This document shows, piece by piece, positions 10,487-23,000 of a stretch of 64,000 nt of DNA. Every line of letters starts with the position of its first letter. Position 1 is the first letter of the stretch. The position numbers and the translations under genes were made by a program. The notes under the pieces were generated by a model, which saw nothing but the letters and a program-made list of their open reading frames with translations, was not told where the DNA came from and searched no databases. The DNA lies in the NCBI GenBank assembly GCA_010093485.1, contig MU001511.1, positions 124,001-188,000 of the forward strand. The letters run 5' to 3'. This DNA comes from Karstenula rhodostoma CBS 690.94 (Eukaryota; Ascomycota; Dothideomycetes; Pleosporales; Didymosphaeriaceae).

Positions 10487-11057
10487 GGATCTAAGCGCAG
10501 GGACCCACAGTTTGCACATGGTCATCTTTGCGCGGGCGCTCCCGCTGTATGTCCTATTACCCCTTGCAGGGGGGCAACGACATCGATCGCGGGCGATAGT
10601 TGTTGTTTGGGTCCATGTAATTTCAAGCAGGAAAATACCGATGGCCAGTTGCAGAGAAGGAGACGATTCAATGTGCACAGGTGCTATCCTGCATTCTTTT
10701 GTCACTTGCCACTCCTAGTCTGATATGCAGACGCTCAGGTCTCGACTCGATCGGTGTCTCCTGCTGCATTCTCGCCATCAACCCTCATTCACACATTCCG
10801 TCACGTCCAGGTTTCCCTCGCGTCGACGCGCGTTTAGTATAATGGAGTGGGATCTTGCGTTGGTCAGTCTAATCGTGCTCCAGTCGTGAACCACTTCCTT
10901 TCACAGCCGTCACCGCGATTCGGCATACGCTCTTTCAAGCGCCAGTCGCTCATTGATCCCATCCCGTACATTTATTTGAATCAGGCGTATTTGTTTTGAA
11001 GCACTCGTTTTTGTCAGTTTCAATTGCTACAGGGCGCGGTAGCCCCTCCTCCGCATT
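10487..11057. promoter_or_regulatory. Upstream region of the giant surface-protein gene
   Basis: 571 bp without a credible gene. The last 100 bp are AT-richer (CATTTATTTGAATC, then GTATTTGTTTTGAAG) and probably hold the core promoter and 5' UTR of the gene starting at 11058. No specific site is claimed. Confidence 0.4.
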
Positions 11058-14000
11058 ATGTTCAATCCTCACATGCGATGCAAGCAACGAGCTTGGAACA
11101 ACTGTCTCAGTCACATTTTCGTTTGGATAGTCTTCATCAACGGGGTATTTGCGCGGCCACAAGGACTGCTCCCAGGGCTCGTCGGTGGTCTCACCGGCCA
11201 ACCTATCGCCTTAACTTGTACTGACGGTAATGGCGCAACGTACACGAACGGTTCCACCATCGTCGACCAGGGTCGCGTCTACCAAGTCGTATGCAACACG
11301 AACATCCTCCAGGCATCCCTCGCTGTTAGTGTCACACCTAGCCTGACTGTGTGTATCGATAGTTGCGTCGGTAACCCTTACTGCGTTGGCGCTACATACA
11401 ACAAGGCTGCAAACTCGTGTCTGCTGAAGGGAGTTACGGGCGTAGTAGGAGATTTGGTAGGCGGCTTGGGTACTACACTCGGAGGAGTGCTTGGTCTAAC
11501 GAACGGCCTCATCGCCTTGATACCCGTCGGTGTAGTCAGCACTTTGCTACCAAGCTCGTTGCGCACGGCGATATCTGTACCCGTCGTCTCTCGGGCTTCG
11601 TTCGCTATACCAGTTTCTGCTTCATTGTCTCTGGGACCTATCAGTGTCGGCTTCATCCCCACGGTGCCAACGCCTTCCCCGGTCGTTCCTGCACCGCTCT
11701 CGGGCCCTCCGTCAAACAATGTTATCGGCGGCTTGTTTTCCATAGCTGGAGGACTTGGCGGAATCAGTGCGGTACCCTCGGGATCACCCGGAGTTTCAGT
11801 ACGCCTTCCGAACACATCACCTGGTGCTTTGGTACCTAGCCCGGTGGTACCTGGCGTTTCGCCGCCTGCTCTTTCTGCTCCCGGGGTTTCAGCGCCAGTA
11901 CCTGCTCTTTCTATTCCAGGAATCTCCGTATCGGTCCCTCTCTCGATATCTGCTGCTTCGCTTGCGAGCCTTTCGCTCCCTGCAGTTTCGGCACCTATCA
12001 TCTCGCTACCTAGCGTTTCTGTTCCTGGCGTTTCGCTCCCTAGGGTCTCAATACCAGCCCTCTCGCTCCCAGTCATTGCAGCTCCGAGCATCGCGCTACC
12101 TAGTATCTTAATACCTACGCCTTCAATCGCTGGAATTTCGGCTCCCAGCGTTTCGACACGCAGCGCTTCGATCCCCACCGCAGCAATTAGCGTGCAGAAT
12201 CCGCTTGGTGGCATCATATCAGGATTAGCAAGCGGCTTGGGCAGCATCCTTGCAGTGCCCGCAGTATCGGTTGGCAATCTAGTCGGTCTTCCAGGCATAC
12301 CGATACCTTCGGCCCTAGCACCGCCGCTTGTGGGTCCTTCGGTCGCGATACCTTCGATTGCACTTCCTTCGGCACCCTTGGTCGCAGTGCCCTTGATACC
12401 TTCTGTGGCGTTGCCTTCGATCGCGGTGCCTTCGGTGGCAATTTCATCAGCCGTGGTGCTTCCATTATCATCGGCCACCTTACCTCCACCTACTGGAATT
12501 AGTGGCCCCCAGATTGTGTCCTCGCCTGCTGCTTTGAGCAGCATAACGCCGCTGCTTCCCGCTTTTGAATCCGCGTTGAATATCCTCCTGACACAGCAGA
12601 GTTTGCTGCCTGTCGCGTCACCATCGGTGCCTGATAGTGGTTTGGGTTTCCTGCCGGCGATAGGCAATGTTTTAGGAAGCTTACTCGGGGTATCAGTCCG
12701 CGCTTCTGCGACTGTTTCCGCACCTCTTATCACGCCCTCGCCCACTAGTCTCTCTAGAACACAAGAGGATCAACTGGAACAGATGCTGTCGTACCTGTCG
12801 TATGACTTGGGCATCTACTTTTCACGTGACCAGATGATGTCTTTGTTGGGTATAACCCCCATCACAACGATCCCGTCGAGCTCCAACATTCCCGCACCGA
12901 TACCCACGAGCCAAGGACTCATTCCAGGCGTACTGGGCGTCTTGGGACTCGGTTCGAGCCCTGCTGTACCTCCACTTCTGTCGACACCGATTCTTGGGTC
13001 ACAAACTTTTTCGTCATCAATAGCTAGACCACCCTTGAGCAGCGCTGGCGGAGGTGTGTTGGGGGGTGTTCTATCTGCGATCGGACTCGGAGCTCTTCCA
13101 ACGCCACTTCCTCTTTCGCTGTCGCCTCCGTTGTCCATTGCGCTTCCTGCACTCTCATTGTCGCAGCCTTTGGCGTCACCTTCGCTCCAACTGAGCGCTC
13201 CTGGTCAAAGCGTGCCAAACGTCATTGGAGATCTACTCTCGGATCTTGTTAACATCCCCTTACCGACAGCCGTATTGAACAACCTACCGAAAACAACCAG
13301 GAATCTTTTGGGACTCCCCAGTCTGCAGTTGCCGAACTTACCTCTGCCCACTGCACCCTTGATCAACGTTGATTTGTCACTGCAGCTGCCGTCTATTGGG
13401 GTCCCTAGCCTGGCTTTACCCACTACACCATTGATCAATGTTGGACTCCCGTCACTGCAACTACTTTCTGTGGCTGTTCCAAGTCTAGTTTTGCCGACAA
13501 CACCGTTGATCAACGTTGATCTTTCGTTGCAGCTGCCTTCTATTAGGGTCCCCAGCCTAGCTTTGCCTTCTGCGCCATTGGTCGATGTTGGAGTTCTATC
13601 ACTCATACTGCCATCCGTGGGGGTTCCAAATCCCACCGCTCCATCAATCGACCTTGAGCCATCAGTTAACGCCCAGTTGTCCATCAACATCCGACCTTCG
13701 ATCAATGTGCAGGTTCCTTCCCTACAGCTCCCGGCCGTGGGGATTCCAAGCCTGGCTTTACCCAGTGAACCATTGATCAACGTTCAACTACCAAGTTTGA
13801 GCATCGCAGGCGTGGTACTGCCTACTACACCGATAATAAACGTTCAGCTTCCTTCGCTGCAGCTTCCGTCTGTGGGCCTTCCTAGCCTAGTCTTACCTGC
13901 TCCATCACAGATTGCTTCTTCAGGAGCTCCAAGCCAGGCTTTACCCACCACACCCCTGGTCAACATTCAACTTCCATCAATTGGCGTTCCGAACCTAGTG

Positions 14001-17000
14001 CTACCTACTACACCACTGATCGATATTCAACTTCCCTCTATCGGTGTTCTGAGTCTAGCGTTACCCAGTCTGCCGCTGCTTCAACTCTCTGCGCTGCAAC
14101 CTGCTTCTCTGGAGGTTTCAAGTCAGGCTTTGCCGAGTGCGCCCCTCGTAAAGCTTCCTTCAATAGCGGTTCCAAGCCTAGATTTGCCCGCTTTGTCGCC
14201 CATTAAGCTTCCTTCCATAGGCATTCCAAGCTTGGTTTTGCCAAGTACGCCGATTATCCAGCTTCCGCCCCTACAGACCCTTTCTGTACACATTCCAAAC
14301 CTGGCCCTCCCAAGCTCGCCGCTTATTGTACTTCCATCGCTGCAGTTGCCTTCGCTAGAGATTCCAAGCCTAGCAGTCCCGACTACACCGCCTGTGCAGC
14401 TTCTATCACTACAAGTTCCATCTATAGGGATACCCAGTTTGAGTTTGCCAACTCTACCGCTTGTCGAGCCGCAACCGCTTTCGCCAGGAGTACCCTCACT
14501 CGGCAGTCCAGGTGTGCTTGTGCCCGTGCCGACAATCCCGCTTGTTGTCGAAACCCGGCCTCCCTTTCTTAACCTTCCAAGCTTGCAGCTACCGGAAATA
14601 TCACTTCCACTGCCATCCATAGATATTCCTGCATTGTCGATCCCTATGCTGGGCCCACCTTCCGTGAGTATCGCAGCGCCTTCCGCAAACTCACCAGCAT
14701 CGGTATCAAACCCTACAAACAATGCTCCGGGTCTACTGGATGGATTGTCCTCACCACTTGGTGGTCTGCTTTCAGGCTTGGGCCTTGGTGGCGTTCCTAC
14801 CGTACGTCCATCCGAACAACAAGTGGCATCCTCCGTCCCAAATTTGGTCGGTGAAATTATTGGTGGATTGGCATCGGGTTTGAACATCCCTAGTCTTCTG
14901 CCACCACTTCTCGTGACAGTCTCTCTGCCCTCGCGACCCAGTGGTACTGTTGGCATTCCATCTGGCCTTGGGCTTCCTGGCGCTTCGACAATACTTACGG
15001 CTGCTGCGGGAGGGCCAAGTGCTTCGCCCCCCAACATCGTGGACGAAGTTATTGGCGGTCTGGTGTCCGACCTTCTTTCACCGCTGACCATCCTGCCAAC
15101 GGTTCTTCCAACAGGTGCTATACCTAATGCCGCAGTCGATGGCTTGCTCTCTGGTATCGGAATACTGAACCCTCTGTTACTACCCACAATCTCGCTTCAG
15201 ACGGCGTTGGTGGCAACGAGCGAACCGGATCTCTTGAACGGTTTACTGTCAGGCCTGAGTGATGCGATACCCAGCGTTATAAATAATGCGGGTGGGATTG
15301 CTTCCGGAGCCGTGAATAATGTGATCTCACCACTCACAAATCTTCCTGGGTCGCTTCCCACAAGGTCGCTGCAGAATTTCCTGGAAAGTGCTGTCGGCGG
15401 AGCTCTTTCTGAAGTGGTTAATCCAGTTCTCTCACCCCTGACAAACGTTCCCGGGTCGCTCCCTACGGGATCGGTGCCAAATGTCTTCCAAAGCGCTGTT
15501 GGCGGGATCTTCTCTGAAGTGGTGAATCCGGTCATCTCTCCTTTAACGAACATACCTGTAATACTTCCCACGCCTTCGCATCCGGACCTTGTGCCAAATG
15601 TTATAGGTGGAGTCCTCTCTGGCATCGTAAATCTTGACGTTTCGCCTTTGACCAACGTTCTGGAATTGCTTCCCACGTTTTCGCAACCGAACGTTGTGGA
15701 AAGCGTTGTCGGTGGAGTTCTATCTGGAGTGTTGAATCCAGGTATCTCGCATTTGACCAATATTCAGGAATTGCTTCCTACGGCGCCAGTGTCTAACGTC
15801 ATCGGGGGCGTTGTGAGCGGCTTATTCCCTGCTTTGCAAACCCCATCCATCCCATCTGCTGGGAACTCGGATTTTAACAATCCGCTTATCACTTCTGTGG
15901 TCTTTCCGACTGTTCCCGGATTGTTACCGACGGTATTGCCGTCTATCGCCCTGGGAAGCGTAATCGAGGGACTTTTCTCCGGCCTTGCAAGTCAGCCTCT
16001 ACTGAATGTTCCAAGCATTCAACCAACCTCTCTGGCCAATATCGTTGAGAGTGCAGTAGGCGATATTCTGTCGGGAGTGGGAGCTCCGCCTAGCCTTCCC
16101 TTGCCCTCGGAGCCGCAGGTGCCAATACCGACAGTAACAGGTCCAGATGTCATCGGGGACATCTTGAGCGGTCTGCTACCTCCTTCAGCGATCCTAACTG
16201 CACTCCCGGCGATTTCACAACCAATCGTAATCGAAGACGTACTTTCCAATCTGGCAGGACAAGGATCCAACATACCCACGCTAGTTACCACAGTGAGATC
16301 GCCGTCGACAACTCGAGCTCCCCAGTTCATACAGGATATACTTTCGGGTCTGGCAAGTGGCCTTCCTCAGGCTCCTGAGTCTATTCTGGATCTACTTTTA
16401 GGGGTGGCAAGTGGCCTCCCTCTGCCCACATCTGCTCCTTCTAACCTCGTTGTCGACTTGTTATCGGGTCTGGGCAGTCTCGGACTACCATCGGGTTTGC
16501 CTACACCTCCGCCCGCTCTAGTTGATGTTATTGCTAGTGGGTTGTCTGGGTTGGGCAATATAGGGTCTGGCATTGCCCCAACATCACTTGGGTCGGATGA
16601 GATGGATAATCTGCTTCCAGGCGTAGCGGCGGGCTTACCAACGCCGATCCCGCTAGATGTGTTTAACAGTGTCTTATCGGGATTGGGTCTTTTTGGATCT
16701 GGTATCGTGCTTCCGACTCTGTTACCATCGAACGTCGCGGAGAACTTGTTACCATCAAACATCGCAGAGAACCTGTTACCATCAAACATCGCAGAGAACC
16801 TGTTACCATCAAACATCGCAGAGAACCTGTTACCATCAAACATCGCAGAGAACCTGTTACCATCAAACGTCGCAGAGAATCTGTTATCTAGCGTAGCAGC
16901 GGGTTTCCCAGCATCTGCTTCAGTTGATGTTTTTAACAGTTTCTTATCGGGACTAGGTGGCTTTGGATCTGGCATCGCTCTCCCGACTTTCTTGCCACCT

Positions 17001-20000
17001 CCAGGGAACGTCGTCACTGGTGGTACTCGTGCCGGTGCTGCAGACAGCCTCTTGGGCAACTTGGCATCGAACCTCGCCCCGGGAGTGATACTGTCCGACT
17101 TGGCCTCCAATCTTGGCCTTGGCCCGCAAAGCCAACTACCTCCGGTCATCTCTGGAGCCACATCTGCTTTGACATCTTCTGGCGGCAGCGGGGTTCTTCT
17201 TGGAGATTTGCTATCCGGTTTAATCCCTCCTGACACTGCACTACCTAATGACATCTTCAGTCGAATCCCTGGAGCCCTACCTTCCTCTCTCGTACCCGCT
17301 GCTGTAAGCGGACTACTTTCGATTCTGGCCCCGGAAGGGGTTTTGCCAACGGCTTCTGCTCCCATTCTGCTACCAAGCGTTACCAACCCTGGTATCATTG
17401 GAGACCTTGCGCAAGGATTACTATCTGGTGCGCAACTCTCTCCACCTTTGACACTTGCTACGGGCGTTTCGATACCTCCACTATTTCCTATTTCCGCTCC
17501 CAACGTCGACGTTGTGCTATCTAACCTTCTGTCCAACATCGTCGTCGGCTTACCCACGCCGGTAACCCTAGATCCGTTGCCCAACATCTCGAACCCTGCC
17601 ATCCTTGAAGGATTAGTAAGCGGGATACTGTCTGGTCTAGCACCATCATTCGGTCTTCTCTTTCCCACAGACATCTCGCTACCTCAATTGACCCCCCTTC
17701 CTTCTCCAGAGGCCAGCCTGCTGCCCGAACTGCTATCTAGTATATTGGCGGCTTTTCCCTCGCAAAACTCAGCCGGTCCGATCCCTAGCAGTCGAAGCTC
17801 TGGCCCAGTTGATGAGCTGTTGAACGGACTACTCTCCAACGCAAGATTGAGCTCGCTTTCAAGACCCACGGTAACCTCTGCATTTGCTAGTGCTAGCAAT
17901 GGCGGGTTCCTGGATAACCTTGTCACTGACCTCATAAACGTGGCTGTTCCGACGACTCTGGCGCCTCCAATATTCTCCAATCCAGGAATCCTCGGTAATC
18001 TTGTCAGCGAGATCCTTGACAACTCGGTTGCAAATCCACAATTACCTTCCATCGATGATCTTGCCAGCATCAACGTCCCTAGCGTTATCGGCGGGCTACT
18101 GTCGGGTATACCCACGCCCTCTTTTGCTGTCTTGTTGCCACAGCCAAGCGTAACAGTAGACTTCATTGGGAGTCTTGCTGACGGACTGGCATCAAGCTTT
18201 GTGAACCCTCTTTCTCAAATACCCGCGTTTGCCACCCAACTTCCCGAAATCGAGTCTATCGTTGGAAATGTTCTCTCTGGTATCTCATTGCCAGCCCTTG
18301 GCTTGCAAACTCCATTGTCCGGGATCTCCTCACCGAATGGTTTAGAAAGTATCGTGAACAACTTTGTCTCCGACTTCGGAAGCCCGGACTTGTTCTTGTC
18401 ACTCCCCACTGCCAGCCTCAATATCGGAGCTGATCTCATCAGCAACCTGATCTCCGGTTTGGGCGCTATACCGACACCTTTGTCGAATGTCGAGAATCCC
18501 TCTAGTCTCCTGGGACCTTCCGTCACGCCAGCTACTCCGAGTGATATTTTCGGTGGTCTGGTTTCGAATCTTGGCCTCAATGGTGCATCGTTACCGAGCG
18601 CTACCACTGATGATCTCGTCGGGGGTGTAAGAAGCGGTCCACGTTCAAGTCGCGTAAATGTGCTCCCTTCGTTTCTACCGCCTACACCATTGCAACCTAG
18701 CAATCCTGCCGGTGGTCTTCTAGGAGACGTGCTCTCAGATCTTGGCATCGGAAGAACACCGACCATCTCCTTGCCTGTATTTCCAGGCGTTACAGAGAAT
18801 TCTGTGAGCGGTGTGGTTGGAGGCTTGCTATCAGGCTTGGGGGGACTAAGTCCTACTGTTTCAGTTGCGCTCCCTTCAGTTCCATTTCCTTCGGTGCCTC
18901 AAGCATCACTTCCGCTACCGGGCTTCCCTGACGAACTAGTCCAAAACCTCCTGTCTGGTCTTACAAAAACTACGCGTCGCTCTCCGGACGCCACCGGATC
19001 TCAGTCACCCACCGCTACCAAGAGTGCAGATTTCGTAGATGATATTGTAGATGGACTGTTGAATGCCCTAGGATCCGGCGGCGCATCTTCTCCCATGGGT
19101 ACAGAAACCAACACTCTATCAGGAAGCTCGACCCCGCGTCCGGATATCATAGGCGAGCTGATTTCCGGAATTGGGACCGGCCTTTCCCACGCAACGACAA
19201 TGCGACCTATTACCACCCGCAACAGTGGTGTTGACAGCATGGTTGCCGGTCTCGTTTCCGGTTTGGCTAGCTCAGGGGCATCTTCTGCTCTGATCGACAA
19301 CCTGTTATCGGATGTATTTGCAGGCGTCACACTGCCAACAGCAGCCCCTTTGTCACTGACGGGCCTGCCGCCCAACGTTGTCAGTGGATTGTTGAGCAAC
19401 CTCCTGTCAAGGTTCGGCGCAATATCCTTACCACCAGTGACACTTCCTGAAGCCACGCTAGGCTCATCTCCCGCCGAGGGTCTACCGGGATTACCATCCG
19501 AATTTGGATTAGATTCCTTGTTGCAAACGACACGCTCTCCAATTGCACCTTTGCTCACGTCTGCTCTTCCGCTGCCGCTGCCAAGTGCAACTGGGCTCGC
19601 GTCTTCCGCACTTTCTCCTGTTCTCAATATACCCATCTCAGTACCTTCCTTGCCAGTCGGTCAGCTTATCTCGGACCTCGGATTAGGTGCCCCTGCTTCT
19701 GACCTGATTTTCGCCACTTCAACAGTACCAGAAAATCCAATTGGTGCTTTGTTATCTGGCTTCGGTCTCGGAAACGCGGTCTCTCCTGGCACATTACAAT
19801 TGCAGACAACTCAGAGGCCTGCTCCATTGATCGACGCAAGTTTATCCTTGGATTTACTCGCGGGGTTATGTCCAGGACCTTCATGTCAAATAGCAACCCA
19901 TAGTGGTCCACTCATCGATATAGGTCTGCCCTTGGGTGTCCCAGAAGCCTTGTGTTCAGGCCCAGCATGCCGCTCCCAGCCCATCCCAGCCACGGCGAAG

Positions 20001-23000
20001 GCTACCTTGACACAACCTACGACCTTTATCACTTCAAGAAGATCAAATCAACCTCCACCAGACACCAGCGTGAGCTTAGGCCTACTGGAAGGCCTATGTC
20101 CTACTTGCTCTGTACCAGGGGCCGCACCCTTACCGAATCTAGACTTGAGCTTGGGCCTTCTAGAAGGGTTATGTCCAGGGCCATTGTGCCGTCCGCAGTC
20201 CACGTTTGCGATATCGTACGTCACGACTACTTCACCACCAATACCTGGTACTGCACCCAGTGCGGGGGGTTTGATTGGCGGTCTAATCAGTGCCTTTGGG
20301 CTTGGTGGTGGTGCTTTATCAAGAGCGACCGAGCCCACACCTAGCACTGGAGCTTCTATACCATCTATTGTTGATAGTGACGACTTGCTTGGTAAACTGC
20401 TTTCTGAACTCGGACTTGGTGGTAATATTCCATCTTCACTACGGAACCCCGTTTCTTCTGCCGTCATTTTTACGCAACCTGTACCGGTCTCGAGCAATCT
20501 GCCCGACAATATACTTGGCAATTTGCTTTCTAGTCTCGGTCTCGGCGGGCTTGGCTCTACTCCTCAGATGTTAGGACTCTTACCAACAACCACTGTCGCG
20601 CCCAATGCTCTTGATAATCTATTGTCCGGACTTGGAAGTCTACCTGGCGCTACAAGTCTTCCAGTCAATGTGGTCGAAAGCTTACTGTTTTCTCTCGGAT
20701 ATATACCAACTTCGACGAGCCTTCCAGTTAATGTTTTAGAGAACCTATCCTCCGTTCTTAGCCCGTTGCCGAACCCTACCGCTCTATCGCCCAGCATCGT
20801 TACCAGCTTAGTCTCGTTCATAGGAGCTGTACCAACCCTGACAGGTGTGCCGACGAACGTCGCAGAGAACCTGCTATCTGCAATTGGCAGCCCACCAACC
20901 CTCACCGGCCTACCTTCCAATGTTCTGGACAGCCTCGCCTCTGCTCTGAGTATACCAAACTCGGTGCCGACGCTTGTCAGTGGAAGTCCACCGTTTCCCA
21001 CTGCTTCATTTGTTCAAATCGATCTTCTAAGTACTCTGTTTTCAGATCTCGGGCTCCTTACTGGAACACATATTGTCACGGGATCTACTCGACCTGAGGT
21101 GACAAGTGCTATCAATGCTTTGGACAGTCTCTTCTCCAGCCTTGTTAATGAAGGCCTGGCACCTAAACCTACTGCGTCTTCCTTGAACCTTGCGGGCAAT
21201 GCACCTAATATGCTGAGCGGTTTGCGTTCCAATGTTGGTTCCATCCTTCCTTCACTTACGGGCCCTCCACCTCTAGCACAGACCCCCAGTGTCGATATCG
21301 TCAGTGGAATATTCTCAGGCCTAGCTTCGCAGCTTATCAGGTCTACGAATACGGCAGTAAATGCTGGTAACCCACAAACGAACATTCCTGTCAACCCTTT
21401 TGGTGGTCTGCTTTCAGACATTGGGCACATTCTCGGCAGACCAACTTCGGCAGTGTCTAACCTGTTTCCTCAAACGACTAGTTTACCAAATCTGATTGGC
21501 GGCCTGCTGTCAAATCTTAGGGCTAGTGAGCTTCCGCCTCCAACTCAAAGTCCTCTTGGCCTTTCCATCCCACCCAATATTCCCGCGGAATTGTTCAGCG
21601 CACTACTGGTTAATATCGGACCTCTAACAACACAGCCGACGCCTTCACTCAAGGCGGAGACCGCCTCAGGGATTTCTTTTTTGGGTGGGACTTTGTCCGG
21701 GCTTGGTACTTTGCCTGGAGTAGCGTTACCTACGGTATCACCGGGCTCGAATCTGCCAGTCTCGACCAACCCGCTTGACCTTCCTAGCAACTCTTTTTCA
21801 GGGGGTGCATTACGCGCAAGCAGTCTCATCCTCCCACCACGGCCCCCACCACAGCCCCCACTACATACTACCAGCGAACCACAAGTTAAACCCAGTGTCA
21901 TTTTTCAGATTCTTACTGTATTTGTTTCGTCCTCGGACTCGACTAGTCTGAGCACGCTCCAGACTTCGTTCATCACGAGCTCTCCAAACGGTGTAATTGT
22001 CTCCGCTATTCTTCCGGGAGCTCCAACTCGCGCCTCAAGTGCCCAAACGATTCTTGAACTTTCTTTAGGATCGACGATACTGCCGAGTATTCCTGCGGTC
22101 ACAGTTCCGCCACTGATCAACCTCAGCCCTGTGTTGTCATTCTCAGGGCTTGGGTCTCCACCCTCTGTCCTACCCGTCAGTTTCCTTTCGGTCGATGTGG
22201 CATCCAGATTGTCTGCTGCTTCATTCCTGTCCAGCATTAGACCATCTCTAGATCTTAATCCGCTGTCTTCGATCCTTGTTGGGGATAGATCTTCTGCTCT
22301 CGGGCCACGGACGAACACTTCACCAGGTACGGGCCCTCTTGTCACTCCACCCGTGGCCTTTCCCAGTCGATCGCTGTTGGGACTCAATCCGTTGTTGTCC
22401 GCCTTTGGTGGGATCTTACCCCCGAATTCGCTACCACCTTTAGCTGATCCCAGCCCGGTGCTGTCCTTTCTACCCGGAATATTACCGGCGTCTTCCATAG
22501 AGCTATCGGTGAATGTCGGTCCTCTGCTACCATTGTTGCCTGGAAACAGCCCTATCTCCGCCTCCCCGACACGTCTCAATGCTACTCCAGCCGCATCGGC
22601 GGGATCACTGATCGGATTGGACCCTCTACCCTCTTTATCTCTTAGCAGAAAAACAGCTCCTACGCCAGATTCTAGTCAGACGAGATCCGTGGAACCAATC
22701 GTGAACATCGAATCATTGTTGTCGCTGCTCAACAGCCGTCCAACCTTGGCACTCTCATCGGCACTTTCCTCCCCGTCAATCGGATCGCTCATAAATCTTG
22801 AGCCGGTGCCTTCATTTTCGATGGATAGCAGACCATCCTCGCCGGGATTGTCCCCTAGGCCAACCACAGGGGGAGGGCCAACAATTGATCTGAACCCGTT
22901 GCTTTCGCTTCTGAGTGGCAGTCGGCCTTCTACCAACCCCAGCTCAATTGTGCTACCAATTGCATCGCAAAAACCACTTATCGATTTGAACCCCTTGCTT

